From Catenovulum agarivorans YM01 (GTDB lineage: Bacteria; Pseudomonadota; Gammaproteobacteria; Enterobacterales; Alteromonadaceae), in assembly GCF_000281085.1 (NCBI RefSeq), contig NZ_JH767530.1:92793-156792 (forward strand): a stretch of DNA of 64,000 bases, in the 5' to 3' direction. The notes beneath the pieces were generated by a model that was not told the origin of the DNA, ran no database searches, and saw only the letters and a program-made list of their open reading frames with translations. Below, piece after piece: positions 45,493 through 54,851 of the stretch (positions are counted from its first letter, which is position 1; each line of letters opens with the position of its first letter). Made by a program: the position numbers and the translations under genes.

Positions 45493-46287
45493 TTACAAAC
45501 AAACGCCTTTTGCGGTTTCTTCTGCGCTACGGCAAATTTCTGAAAAATGCTCTGGGTCTAAGCTTGCGCCACCAACCAATAAACCATCTACGTCAGCTTG
45601 TTCAAGCATGAGGTGAGCATTAGTTTTATTCACACTGCCGCCGTACATAATTCGAATGGTATCAGCAACTTCAGCACCATACATTTCGCATAATTCCTTG
45701 CGTATATAAGCATGTGTTGTTTGAGCAATTTCAGGTGTTGCTGCCTTACCTGTGCCTATCGCCCACACTGGCTCGTATGCTATACACAAGTTTTTGTTGG
45801 TTAAATCTATACCTTCAAGTGCTTCGCGTAGTTGGTGTGATAATACTTGTTCGGTTAAACCTTGTTCATACTCATTTTGGCTTTCACCAATGCAATATAC
45901 TGGGGTTAAATTGGCTTCTAGCGCGCGTGTGATCTTGATTTGGCAACTGATGTTGTTTTCTCCAAAAATTTCACGACGCTCAGAATGACCAACTATGCAG
46001 TACCTACAGCCAGCTTCTTTCAACATGCGTGCAGATGTTTCACCAGTAAAAGCGCCTGAGTCATGTTTACTGATATTTTGTCCACCCACTTTAATTGGCG
46101 AGTTGCGTAAAAAGTTAAGCATATCTCGGATGTATAGGTAAGGAGGACACACCACAACTTCTGCCAAATAGGCATGTTTTACAAAAGATGACACTGATTT
46201 ACATAATAAATCGATATCACCATTTAGTTTCCAGTTAGCCATGATAATTGGTCGGCGTTGATCAATTATATTTTTTTGTGTTTTCAT
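45493..46287 (-). CDS. tpiA: Triose-phosphate isomerase
   Basis: A 264-residue TIM-barrel isomerase interconverting DHAP and glyceraldehyde 3-phosphate. Active-site residues are all present: Asn18 and Lys20 in MANWKLNG, His in IVGHSERREIFGE, Glu in AYEPVWAIGTG and the phosphate loop MYGGSVNKTN. The start ATG 46287 gives MKTQKNIIDQRRPIIMANWK, a normal N-terminus; an ATG 21 nt upstream is also in frame. It sits alone, divergent from the PL24 lyase, inside the locus rather than with housekeeping genes, so it is probably a second copy serving DHAP made by the acid-sugar pathway at 48-58 kb (inference; such dedicated tpi genes are known in tetritol pathways). Confidence 0.94.
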   Translation of the reverse strand: MKTQKNIIDQRRPIIMANWKLNGDIDLLCKSVSSFVKHAYLAEVVVCPPYLYIRDMLNFLRNSPIKVGGQNISKHDSGAFTGETSARMLKEAGCRYCIVGHSERREIFGENNISCQIKITRALEANLTPVYCIGESQNEYEQGLTEQVLSHQLREALEGIDLTNKNLCIAYEPVWAIGTGKAATPEIAQTTHAYIRKELCEMYGAEVADTIRIMYGGSVNKTNAHLMLEQADVDGLLVGGASLDPEHFSEICRSAEETAKGVCL

Positions 46288-46501
46288 ATGTTTGGTCTTA
46301 TGTGTCAATTTATAAAATTTATTGTTGTTTTATTGTACATGCAAATGACACTTTTTGATTGTTATTGTGTGAATGTGAGGTATTTTGTATTCTTATGGGT
46401 TTTTCCCTTTATTTGCCAATTTAGAGGGTATCAATTTTGCCTTTCTGCTGCTTTGGTACAAATAATATATTGTTGGATATTGCGTCAAAGGTTATTTAAA
46501 T

Positions 46502-48037
46502 ATGCAAAAACTAAAACAGGTTTTAGCCTCAACTTTAATTGGGTTGTTAGTCGTGAGTTGTGCTACAACAACAGAGTCCGAAAAACAGCCCTCAGCAAAA
46601 GCCGCTATTGAGCTAAAACAAGAAATAAAAATTACTGACAGCGCTTTGTTTTTTGACGGCAAAAAAATGGGTAATGTGCACAAATCACTCGACACAGTGA
46701 ATGATCCCAATGGCAAATACAATTACCAATATGGGCCGGCGATTGCCCCGCACGGTGATGCAATAAAAACCTATAAACATTATGTGTTTATGACTTGGTA
46801 TCGTGGTGGCAAATACGACCGTCACATGATGTTGTCTCGCCTTAATTTAAAAACTGGCCAGTTAAAACATATTGAATTTCCGCATCAGCACTCGGGTTTA
46901 GTCGGCCGTTGGTGGATAGGTGAAACTCACAATACAATTGCGGTGGGTATCAGCCCTAAAGATGAGAGTATTCACTTAGTGTTTGATTTACATGCGTATA
47001 ATCGCCATTCCGATGCGGGTGGGTATGACGATTTTTCCAAAGACTATTTTCGCTATGCCTATAGCTTAGATGGCGCGGCTGCAGTTGCAGACCATGAGTT
47101 TACTCTAGACTTGTTTGTAAAAGATATCAGTGCCCATAGTGAGGGGACAAATGATTATAACCACTTGTCTATGACGGGTGATGAAGACCATGACGCCCAT
47201 GCAAAACTTACTTATCCTAAATTTTTCTTAAATGGCCAAGGCGATTTGTTTTTCTATATTCGCCAAGGCACTTCGCATGACGGAAAAGGTATTTTTACCA
47301 GTTACAAAGGCAATGGCCTGTGGCGCGATTTTCAGAGTATTAACAAACTGAACGTTAAGGAAAACGGCCAACAATATAACTGGAGCAACTACGGTAATAT
47401 GAAGTTTGCCAATGGTAAACTCGGGTTTGCTTTTCAGCGCCGTTTAAACAATAAAGAAGACAGATACCGTTATCAAAACGGCGTTTATTTTATGTACTCA
47501 GATGACCCATTAGGGCAAACAGCATGGAAAAGCCATAAAGGTCAGCCGATTCAGTTACCGCTAATTGACGCGGCGCCTGCTTTTGTTTTTGAACCAGGTG
47601 ATTTGGTGAAAACTCAAGCTAAAAACCAGGTGGTGATCACAGGTAGTTTTGATTGGACCATTACCGACCGTGGCGATACACACATTATTAGTCGAGTGCG
47701 CGATAAAGAAAACAACGCAGATTTATACTTGCACCATTATAAACCTGCTGACCATGCCGAATTTATTACCAGCAGTGACTTTGTGGGTGCTGAAAATATT
47801 TATACTTCTGGCGACAGCATCTACATAATCGGTTTGGAAAACGGCCAACCCTATATTGAACAAGCGACTGGTGGCACCAATAATTTTATACGTGTATACC
47901 AAGGTAAAAAGCAGGCCACTGATTTTACCAAAGGTGTTGTTTATATTGCCGACGGTAAACTCTATTATTACCTGCTTGCTGAAGGTGAGGGTGACAAACG
48001 CACCACCTATTTGCAAGTAATTAATTTAGCTGATTGA
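46502..48037 (+). CDS. PL24 ulvan lyase lipoprotein
   Basis: A 511-residue lipoprotein (lipobox VVSC, Cys20) with a beta-propeller fold. It matches the PL24 ulvan lyase family as I remember LOR_107: IAPHGDAIKTYKHYVFMTWYRGG, IEFPHQHSG, GESHNT-like GETHNT, LTYPKFF and VFEPGDLV all occur in order. Catalytic spacing agrees: His143 and His164 are 21 apart, Tyr238 and Arg254 are 16 apart (His146/His167 and Tyr243/Arg259 in LOR_107). It cuts ulvan at rhamnose 3-sulfate linked to glucuronate or iduronate, giving unsaturated oligosaccharides. Lipid anchoring suggests it acts at the cell surface. Divergent from tpiA; no RBS is obvious ahead of the ATG. Confidence 0.92.
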   Translation: MQKLKQVLASTLIGLLVVSCATTTESEKQPSAKAAIELKQEIKITDSALFFDGKKMGNVHKSLDTVNDPNGKYNYQYGPAIAPHGDAIKTYKHYVFMTWYRGGKYDRHMMLSRLNLKTGQLKHIEFPHQHSGLVGRWWIGETHNTIAVGISPKDESIHLVFDLHAYNRHSDAGGYDDFSKDYFRYAYSLDGAAAVADHEFTLDLFVKDISAHSEGTNDYNHLSMTGDEDHDAHAKLTYPKFFLNGQGDLFFYIRQGTSHDGKGIFTSYKGNGLWRDFQSINKLNVKENGQQYNWSNYGNMKFANGKLGFAFQRRLNNKEDRYRYQNGVYFMYSDDPLGQTAWKSHKGQPIQLPLIDAAPAFVFEPGDLVKTQAKNQVVITGSFDWTITDRGDTHIISRVRDKENNADLYLHHYKPADHAEFITSSDFVGAENIYTSGDSIYIIGLENGQPYIEQATGGTNNFIRVYQGKKQATDFTKGVVYIADGKLYYYLLAEGEGDKRTTYLQVINLAD

Positions 48038-48043
48038 AGTTTA

Positions 48044-48066
48044 AGCAAACTCTTCCAAAGTTTGCT
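48044..48066 (+). terminator. Weak hairpin after the PL24 gene
   Basis: AGCAAACT (48044-48051) and AGTTTGCT (48059-48066) with a 7-nt loop, just after the stop codon; no T-run follows, so termination is uncertain. Confidence 0.4.
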
Positions 48067-48128
48067 GAGTTGTCCGCTTTCAACCAGGTTAGCTAGATAA
48101 TTATTTAATTTAAAATTTGAGATCACAT

Positions 48129-49097
48129 TTAAAAATTCCAATGGGCTGGTTTAACCCCTTCGAATTTGCTGTCTAGTTGGTAAATTTGTTTATCGAGCAA
48201 ACAGCCCAATACAATTTTATTTAAATCAGTGCCTGCAAAAGCAAGCGAGGAGATGTTTTTTAGCTCAGCTGGGTTGTTGTCTAAATGTGGCCGACCCATA
48301 GTTAAATTTTGAAAAGCACCTTCAGCTTTTTTGACGTGTTGATCATCGCTTATTTCTAACATTAACTCTTGTTCACCGTTTTCTGATACTTTTATAACGC
48401 GGTTGCTAACTATACTGGTCACCCAAAAATTACCTTGGGTGTCGCGCGTTAAACCATCTGGAAATGTGCCTTCAGCAAATTTGCACACTACAGTCTGGTT
48501 ACATAAGTCGCCATTTGGCGAGATATCAAATTTAAGCAGTTCGCGGCTAAAAGTTGCATTGGCGTATAATTCTGTTCCTTGTGGGTTAACCCAACACTCG
48601 TTGGTGTACCCTAAACCATCTGCGACAATTCGTGCGCCCGTTTGGTCAATTAAAATAATAAATCCATCGTCGCAGGTTGGTTTATAGGCTGCTGCGCGCG
48701 GTTGAGTGCGAGTACTTATAGTGATCCAAATACGATTTTGCTGGTCTAAATAAACAAAGTTACTCGGTGGCAGTGCTTCGCCTTCTATCTCTAATAAAAA
48801 TGCCTCTATGCAGTTGTCGCGTTTTAAACGAAAAATGCCACCTTTGTCCGCACCTAAATGGGCTATTAAAAAACTGCCATCTTTTAACATGGCAAAACCA
48901 TTGGTTTGTAATGGGCCAAAACCTGGGTATTCCCCACCATAAAAAACTTGGCTGCCATCTGGGTTTATTTGCGTGATGCCGCCTCTAAAATCAGACACAT
49001 ATATTTCGCCTTTTGCATTGGTTAACACACATTCAGGGCGGGTGAGTTGTTGGCCAATTTTTGTAATCGGGCTATTAAATTTGTTTATTTTGCTCAT
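48129..49097 (-). CDS. SMP-30/gluconolactonase-family lactonase
   Basis: A 322-residue cytosolic beta-propeller of the SMP-30/gluconolactonase/LRE family; such enzymes hydrolyse sugar lactones with a bound divalent metal. Recognisable blocks are RPECVLTNAKGEIYVSDFRGGITQINPDG, PPSNFVYLDQQNRIWITIST (metal-site Asn), and TFPDGLTRDTQGNFWVTSI with the Asp-Gly typical of the family. ATG 49097 was chosen as it begins next to the conserved region; the frame extends 63 nt further. No signal peptide. It lies 140 nt downstream of the oxidoreductase operon on the same strand, and likely supplies the free acid for the acid-sugar pathway (inference). Confidence 0.88.
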   Translation of the reverse strand: MSKINKFNSPITKIGQQLTRPECVLTNAKGEIYVSDFRGGITQINPDGSQVFYGGEYPGFGPLQTNGFAMLKDGSFLIAHLGADKGGIFRLKRDNCIEAFLLEIEGEALPPSNFVYLDQQNRIWITISTRTQPRAAAYKPTCDDGFIILIDQTGARIVADGLGYTNECWVNPQGTELYANATFSRELLKFDISPNGDLCNQTVVCKFAEGTFPDGLTRDTQGNFWVTSIVSNRVIKVSENGEQELMLEISDDQHVKKAEGAFQNLTMGRPHLDNNPAELKNISSLAFAGTDLNKIVLGCLLDKQIYQLDSKFEGVKPAHWNF

Positions 49098-49237
49098 TTT
49101 GGAATTCTTTTTATGTTCAGAAAAACAGCACAGATAGGGGACTATTTTCGCAAATAACAATCCCTAACTGGACTATGATTCTTTATTATAATTTTTGCAG
49201 TCAACTAATATGCATAACAGGATTGTGGACTTAGCAC

Positions 49238-50269
49238 TTAGAGCAAAACTACGCGCTTTTGCTCGTTCGAGTGATAAACCGCATCCACTATTTTAATATT
49301 GGTTAAATACTCGGCCGCGGTATTTTCAAGCGGAGTCTGCAGAAAATAATGTTTCACTATGTGCTCTATTGTTAAAAATACACAGTCACCACCAAATGCT
49401 TGGTCTTGCCATGGGTAAACTATTTGCTGCTCATCAATGTGGTTAAATGCTCTGTGCCAAATGCGTGCTTCGCCATCTAAACGTAAACAACCTTGAGTGC
49501 CTTCGATCCACATTTCACCCATAGTGCGTCTGTGGTTGCTCGCAGCGTGGTCTAAGCAGCGATTGCCGTCAAATAATGCGCTGATGTTATTTGCCATATC
49601 AAAATGAATAACCCCGCTGTCTTCGCCTTGTATAACCGGGTTACATTTACGTAAACGCGCACTTACTTGAGTAATTTCACCAAACAAAAATCTAAATACA
49701 TCAATGATATGTATAGCGGTTTCGTGCACCAAAAACTTCGGCATTTGTTGAAAATAGGGTTGGCGCGCAAGGTAGGCATCGTTACCTTGACCATCTCCTG
49801 GGCGCAGCTTAAAACTGACATTTAACACGTCACCGACAAGGTTTTGTGACAATAATTCAGCCAATTTTCGATACCAAGGCATAAACCTAAAGTTTTCGTG
49901 AATAATAATGCTTTTATCTTTTTGTTTGGCATATTCAACTAAACTTTCAGCTTGAGATAGCGATTCACAAAATGGCTTTTGACAAATTACATTTGCCCCT
50001 AAATCAATTGCTTGGCGCACATTTGTATCATGCGTGACAGGAGGGGTGATCACATCAATTAAATCTGGTCGTAAATGCGCGATATCCGCTATGCTTGATG
50101 CAACATTTGGGATGCCATATTCATCTGCAACGCGTTTTGCGTTGTCGATATTGCGGTTAACCACGGCAATTACTTCAATTGGAAAAACATTGCTTAAACG
50201 CTGCCATGCTTGGTAGTGAAATTGGGCAAAATAGCCAGTGCCAACACAAGCAACTTTTAGTTTATTCAT
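49238..50269 (-). CDS. Gfo/Idh/MocA-family oxidoreductase
   Basis: A 343-residue NAD(P)-dependent sugar dehydrogenase. The Rossmann motif is VACVGTGYFAQFH at the N-terminus; the usual E-K-P motif appears as CQKPFC (Gln97-Lys98-Pro99); VHETAIHIIDVFRFLFGE with the catalytic-region His and Asp follows near residue 180. The exact substrate cannot be read; oxidation of a sugar or sugar acid is typical. It starts 3 nt after the TctA gene, so it is the last gene of the minus-strand operon gntR-dehydrogenase-tctCBA. It probably oxidises the same acid sugar taken up by the transporter or a related intermediate (inference). Confidence 0.9.
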   Translation of the reverse strand: MNKLKVACVGTGYFAQFHYQAWQRLSNVFPIEVIAVVNRNIDNAKRVADEYGIPNVASSIADIAHLRPDLIDVITPPVTHDTNVRQAIDLGANVICQKPFCESLSQAESLVEYAKQKDKSIIIHENFRFMPWYRKLAELLSQNLVGDVLNVSFKLRPGDGQGNDAYLARQPYFQQMPKFLVHETAIHIIDVFRFLFGEITQVSARLRKCNPVIQGEDSGVIHFDMANNISALFDGNRCLDHAASNHRRTMGEMWIEGTQGCLRLDGEARIWHRAFNHIDEQQIVYPWQDQAFGGDCVFLTIEHIVKHYFLQTPLENTAAEYLTNIKIVDAVYHSNEQKRVVLL

Positions 50270-50272
50270 AAA

Positions 50273-51805
50273 TTAAGCTTCCTCTTTATTTGGTTGGCTT
50301 TTAAAAGCGCTACAGCATTTGCGCAGCAAAGATTTAAACCAAGGCATTTGCTGAAAAATAACCACTAACATAATTAAAATTAAGATGAGTGAAACAGGGC
50401 GCGACAACATAGGCAATAAATCACCTTCGGTTGTTAATAACGCGCGGCGCAGGTTTTCATCGGCCATTGGCCCCAAAATTAAGCCAATTATCATAGGGGA
50501 GATTGGATATTTCAGTTCAATCATCCAGTAGGCGATAATGCCGATGGGCACCATTAAAAATAAATTAAATACATTTAAACCCAGTGCATAACTGCCAAGT
50601 ACACACAAAATAGCGACAAATGGCATAAACAATGGCGCTGGTACCTTTAATAGTTTGACCACTTGTTTAGCTAGCAACATGCCATTGCAGAACATAGCAA
50701 CCGATGCTAGTACCAAAATAGCGGTTATTTCTAATAAAAAGTCGGGTTTTTCTACTGGTAAAGTAGGGCCAGGATTAATGCCATGTAGCATTAACGCACC
50801 TAATAACATAGCTGCTGGTGCACTACCTGGAATGCCTAAAGTTAGTAGTGGAATAAGCGCACCACCTATACAAGCGTTGTTGGCAGTTTCAGAGGCGATT
50901 AAACCAGATTTATCACCCTGCCCAAATTTGGATTTGTCTTTAGCTGCGCCTTTAGCTGCGCCATAAGAAACCCAGCCAGCGATATCTTCACCTATACCTG
51001 GCACAGCACCGATACCAACACCAATACTGGCAGAGCGAGCGATATTTTTGCTGTTTTTGCGAATTTCAGAAAATTCAGGCACAACCGAATCAAATTCTTT
51101 TGCTTGGGCGAGCTTTTTACGTTCTGCTAAAACTTTGATTATTTGTGGAATACCAAAGGCGCCAATTAATACTGGCACTATATCTAAACCACTATCAAGC
51201 TGCGGCATATCAAAAGTAAAGCGTGGGAAAAACTGCAAAGTATCGCGGCCTATACAGGCTAAAAACAAACCAAAAAAGCCAGCAATCCAACCTTTAAGTG
51301 CATCCCCTTCGCTGGTGAGTGTGCCACTAATTAAAATGCCAAACAGCGCCAATAAAAAGAACTCAAAAGAAGTAAATTGCAACGCGACACTGGCAATTAG
51401 CGGCGCCATTAATACTAAAATTAGTAAACCAAATAAAGTGCCTATGGTTGAAGCTGTTGTTGTTAAGCCTAAAGCTTTGCCACCTTCACCTTTGCTGGCA
51501 AGTGGATAACCTTCCATTGCGGTTGCTGCCGCCGCTGCAGTGCCAGGAATATTAATTAAAATACTTGGGTACGAGCCACCATAGATAGCGCCCACGTATA
51601 ATCCCAATAAAGCCAGTAAAGCTGAGTTAACATCTAACCCATACGTTAACGTGGTTAATAAGGCGACACCTAAAGTTGCGGTTAACCCCGGCAAAGCGCC
51701 AAAGATAATGCCTAAAAAGCTCGCAGCAAAAACGATTAATAAATTAACTGGATCGGTCGCTAAACCCCATAACACAGTAAAAAAGTGCTGAAATTGTTCA
51801 ATCAT
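50273..51805 (-). CDS. tctA: Tripartite tricarboxylate transporter, large membrane subunit TctA
   Basis: A 510-residue inner-membrane protein with about 11-12 transmembrane helices, the large subunit of TTT-family uptake systems. Family blocks: GALPGLTATLGVALLTTLTYGLD, GGSYPSILINIPGTAAAAATAMEGYPLA and the repeated GIGAVPGIGEDIAGWVSYGAAK / GGALIPLLTLGIPGSAPAAMLLGAL. It carries out sodium- or proton-coupled import of the ligand delivered by TctC. One nucleotide separates it from tctB. The ligand class for such systems includes citrate, tartrate and sugar acids; the neighbouring kinase and aldolase favour a sugar acid (inference). Confidence 0.95.
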   Translation of the reverse strand: MIEQFQHFFTVLWGLATDPVNLLIVFAASFLGIIFGALPGLTATLGVALLTTLTYGLDVNSALLALLGLYVGAIYGGSYPSILINIPGTAAAAATAMEGYPLASKGEGGKALGLTTTASTIGTLFGLLILVLMAPLIASVALQFTSFEFFLLALFGILISGTLTSEGDALKGWIAGFFGLFLACIGRDTLQFFPRFTFDMPQLDSGLDIVPVLIGAFGIPQIIKVLAERKKLAQAKEFDSVVPEFSEIRKNSKNIARSASIGVGIGAVPGIGEDIAGWVSYGAAKGAAKDKSKFGQGDKSGLIASETANNACIGGALIPLLTLGIPGSAPAAMLLGALMLHGINPGPTLPVEKPDFLLEITAILVLASVAMFCNGMLLAKQVVKLLKVPAPLFMPFVAILCVLGSYALGLNVFNLFLMVPIGIIAYWMIELKYPISPMIIGLILGPMADENLRRALLTTEGDLLPMLSRPVSLILILIMLVVIFQQMPWFKSLLRKCCSAFKSQPNKEEA

Positions 51806-51806
51806 C

Positions 51807-52571
51807 TTATAACCCCAACACTTGATAATAAAAATAGTCGGTTAACAGTAAAACACTGCTTTCGCTGGGCATAGGCACTAACAATAAATACTTAAAAATA
51901 AGCACAACTATTATTGGCAACAGTACGCTGGCAAATAACAAGATGCGTATTTGTTTATGCTGTTGATTGGCTGTTAGATAACAATGGGTTTTATATAAAA
52001 CAAAACCGAGCGCGGGAAAGCTAATTAAGTCGCCTATATATAAACGGCTGCTGTCTGACTCAAACGAAACTAATAAATTAGTTAGAAAGAGTAGCGCGGC
52101 AACAAAACAAAATGTGATTAATAACAGCTCATTAAGCTTTTTTGCATCGGCTAAATAAAAGCGACAAGTCAGTGTGAGTTGAAACAAAATAGTTGCGATC
52201 ACAAAATCGCTATTGGGTATTAGCCCATACACATAACCCACTAACATTAATACCAATAAAAACTTATCGATAGACGGTTGCGAGAGTTTGTAGCTGCTCT
52301 CAGCTGAAAACCTAAACACATTTTGCTGTTGGCTTTTTGCGGTTTTAAATAGCTTGAGCAACTGAATACTTGCCAATAACAAAATGCAGCTGCCGACCAC
52401 CAAAGGAAATAACGCAGGCGATACGTACCAAACGTTTTCTAAACCACCTTGGCTAGCCGTCAGTGGGTAAGTTAAGCTTTCTGCCAAAATCGCCAAAGCA
52501 AAAATCATTAAAGCAAGGCTAGTAAAAGCTTCGCGTCGATAATTAGTCGAATCTGTAGTTGAAGTTTGCAT
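51807..52571 (-). CDS. tctB: Tripartite tricarboxylate transporter, small membrane subunit TctB
   Basis: A 254-residue membrane protein of the TctB family, the small partner of TctA, with an extra-long loop. Helices are near residues 14-32, 48-66, 96-125, 140-160, 195-215 and at the C-terminus. It is longer than the usual about 150-170 residues; the extra C-terminal part (about residues 165-254) carries two further hydrophobic segments. Assignment rests on its position between tctC and tctA, the N-terminal FTSLALMIFALAILAESLTYP helix and the YVSPALFPLVVGSCILLLA block typical of the family. Function: completes the membrane channel with TctA. Confidence 0.85.
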   Translation of the reverse strand: MQTSTTDSTNYRREAFTSLALMIFALAILAESLTYPLTASQGGLENVWYVSPALFPLVVGSCILLLASIQLLKLFKTAKSQQQNVFRFSAESSYKLSQPSIDKFLLVLMLVGYVYGLIPNSDFVIATILFQLTLTCRFYLADAKKLNELLLITFCFVAALLFLTNLLVSFESDSSRLYIGDLISFPALGFVLYKTHCYLTANQQHKQIRILLFASVLLPIIVVLIFKYLLLVPMPSESSVLLLTDYFYYQVLGL

Positions 52572-52574
52572 ATA

Positions 52575-53630
52575 TCATCCTTGAGCATCTATTTTGTTAA
52601 TGCCAAATTTAGCAGGTGAGTGTTTAGCTGCGCCTAACTCTTCAAGTGTCCAACCAAATAACGATTCTAACTTGCTAAATACATCTGAGGCTTGTGCACC
52701 TGACTTGCCAGACAATACAAAATAATTATCATCCGCCCACTGTTTAACCTTGTCACTTTGCATCGCTTGGTCAAATGCTTGGGTGAGTTTGACTTTTATG
52801 TTATCGGGTGTGTCTGCATTCACGGCAAAACCAATTACTTGGGTAATAGGCAAATGTTGTTTTAATGCAGGATAAACATCTAGAGCAGTTGGAATATCTC
52901 CAATGTCATCGTCACTGAAAGCTTTATTGGTTAACATGGCTAGCGGTCTGAGTTGACCACTTTTAATCAACTGTTGTTGCTCAGCCATTGAGGTGATAAC
53001 AATATCCACCTCTTCAGTTACCACAGCTGTTTGTGACGGCGCAGAGCCTGGATAGGGCACAAACTTAAACTCAGCTTGGGTGCCTTTAGCAAATGCCAAT
53101 AAATTTAAATGATGCAGCGAACCCGACCCCGCAGCCGCCGCTTTAACTTTATTTGGATTGGCAAGCGCGTATGCAACTAATTGTTCAACGCTGGTAAAAG
53201 GTGAATTTGCGCTAACAGAAATGAGATCTGGCGAGCCACCAATAATAAATGGATACCAAGTGTCCATACGCTCGGCCCAACCGCCCATTACGGCAGCCGT
53301 TACACAGGATTCACTTAAACCGACTAGTGTATAACCATCACTACGTCTTTGATTAACATAACTTAAACCTAAAGAGCCTGCGACACCGCCAGGTTTATTG
53401 GTTACGTTAATGTCTGTGCCTAACGCTTTGGCGAGCTCTGCCGAAATTACTCGGTTGGCAACATCTGTACCACCGCCAGCAGACCAAACAACCACGTTGG
53501 TTAATGGCCGACGCGGATAACTATCGGCATCGGTCGAAATTGTTTTTACGCCGACTAAAATGCTGATGATTACCCCACATATCAGCACTAAAGTTGTCGC
53601 GTTTGTATATTTTTTGCTTGAGTTGTTCAC
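52575..53630 (-). CDS. tctC: Tripartite tricarboxylate transporter substrate-binding protein TctC
   Basis: A 351-residue periplasmic solute receptor (Bug/TctC family) with N-terminal hydrophobic leader TLVLICGVIISILVG. Family markers: YPRRPLTNVVVWSAGGGTDVANRVISAELAKALG, VTNKPGGVAGSLGLSYV, PNKVKAAAAGSGSLHHLNLLAFAKG and the phosphate-like binding loops at 165-200. It captures a carboxylate ligand through two water-bridged loops and hands it to TctAB. The start is GTG 53630 with AGGGAAG 8 nt ahead. It follows the dehydrogenase gene by 90 nt and precedes tctB by 3 nt. The ligand is probably the acid sugar used by the divergent kinase operon (inference). Confidence 0.93.
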   Translation of the reverse strand: MNNSSKKYTNATTLVLICGVIISILVGVKTISTDADSYPRRPLTNVVVWSAGGGTDVANRVISAELAKALGTDINVTNKPGGVAGSLGLSYVNQRRSDGYTLVGLSESCVTAAVMGGWAERMDTWYPFIIGGSPDLISVSANSPFTSVEQLVAYALANPNKVKAAAAGSGSLHHLNLLAFAKGTQAEFKFVPYPGSAPSQTAVVTEEVDIVITSMAEQQQLIKSGQLRPLAMLTNKAFSDDDIGDIPTALDVYPALKQHLPITQVIGFAVNADTPDNIKVKLTQAFDQAMQSDKVKQWADDNYFVLSGKSGAQASDVFSKLESLFGWTLEELGAAKHSPAKFGINKIDAQG

Positions 53631-53720
53631 TTTGCTACTTCCCTTTTGTTTATTTTTAAGTTGGGACTTTTAACCCGAAGTTCAGGTTATTTTTTGGCGG
53701 GGGTTAACCCGCCAAATTTG

Positions 53721-54833
53721 TTAGCAAGTAATACTGTTATTTTGTAATTGTTTTAATTTGGCAAACACAGCGTCATAAATTGCTTGTGTGCCCGATGTGC
53801 CACCAAACTCAAATGGTAAAATTTCACCACTTTCGTAAGCCGCTTCTACTGCTTTGGTAATGTCTTGTGCGGCTTTCACTGCACCTTGGTTGTCAAACTT
53901 GTCGCCTAACCAATCAAGCATCATAGCTGCGGATAAAAACATAGCGGAAGGATTCGCTTTGCCTTGACCCATAATATCTGGTGCACTGCCGTGGCAAGGT
54001 TGGAATACCGCATGGTCATCACCAATATCTGCCGAAGGTGCCATACCCATACCACCCATTAAACCTGCGCCTAAGTCAGATAAAATGTCACCAAACATAT
54101 TCTCAGTTACCATTACATCAAACATCCAAGGTTGGCGAACCAATTGTAATGCGGCTGCATCTACATAAATGTGGTTGGCTTCAACGTCTGTGTAGTTTTG
54201 AGCTACTTGATCAAATATTTGGCGGAAGAAAAAGAACGAACCTAAAACGTTGGCTTTATCGACACAAGTCACAGCGCCAGAATAACCCAATTGTTTACGG
54301 CGTTGACCCATTTTAAACGCGAAGTTAAACAAACGTTCGCTGCCTTTACGTGTGATAACTTGGGTATCTTTTGCAACTTCATCACCTTCTTTTTCAAAGC
54401 GATTACGTGACGCAAATAAACCTTCGGTAGACTCGCGAATTAAAACAAAATCTAACTCATGTCCACGTTTATCCGCCAGTGGTAAAGGTAAACCTTTTAG
54501 TGTTTTTACTGGGCGAACACCTGCGTATAAATCTAAGGTTTCGCGCAGCTCTAACTGTGGGGCAATTTCACGACCATCAGGATAACGAATAGACGGCATA
54601 CCCATACAAGCTAATAATATGGCGTCTGACGCTTTGGCTGTTGCCATAGAATCTTCAGGCAGCGCTACACCGTGCTCTTTGTAGTAGGCTGCGCCAGCTT
54701 CTAAATTAGTAAAATTACATTCTACGCCATATTTTTCGCACGCCGCTTTCACTAATTCTAGGGTGATTGGCGTTACTTCAACACCAATTCCGTCACCCGG
54801 AAATACCGCAATATCGAAAGTCGATTTAGTCAT
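53721..54833 (-). CDS. Isocitrate/isopropylmalate-type beta-hydroxyacid dehydrogenase
   Basis: A 370-residue NAD-dependent dehydrogenase of the isocitrate/isopropylmalate/tartrate family. Motifs: FPGDGIGVEVTP at the N-terminus, LELRETLDLYAGVRP substrate-binding helix, VLIRESTEGLF, Lys in TCVDKANVL, and the metal-binding Asp pair in ENMFGDILSDLGAGLMGGMG, then HGSAPDIMGQGKANP. The family oxidises 2-hydroxy acids and often decarboxylates them; here the substrate is likely a C4-type acid sugar or tartrate-like acid, judged from the TctABC and OtnK/OtnC neighbours. ATG 54833 has GAGGCTC upstream; a longer frame overlaps the gntR end. Together with PdxA-type enzymes it could substitute for the usual tetronate dehydrogenase (inference). 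Confidence 0.88.
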   Translation of the reverse strand: MTKSTFDIAVFPGDGIGVEVTPITLELVKAACEKYGVECNFTNLEAGAAYYKEHGVALPEDSMATAKASDAILLACMGMPSIRYPDGREIAPQLELRETLDLYAGVRPVKTLKGLPLPLADKRGHELDFVLIRESTEGLFASRNRFEKEGDEVAKDTQVITRKGSERLFNFAFKMGQRRKQLGYSGAVTCVDKANVLGSFFFFRQIFDQVAQNYTDVEANHIYVDAAALQLVRQPWMFDVMVTENMFGDILSDLGAGLMGGMGMAPSADIGDDHAVFQPCHGSAPDIMGQGKANPSAMFLSAAMMLDWLGDKFDNQGAVKAAQDITKAVEAAYESGEILPFEFGGTSGTQAIYDAVFAKLKQLQNNSITC

Positions 54834-54851
54834 AATGAGCCTCAAAAATAG

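Noticed and set aside
53721-54833. Housekeeping leuB or icd
   Set aside because: No leucine or TCA genes nearby; it sits between a GntR regulator and tctC, and resembles the tartrate/isopropylmalate-type branch only at family level.
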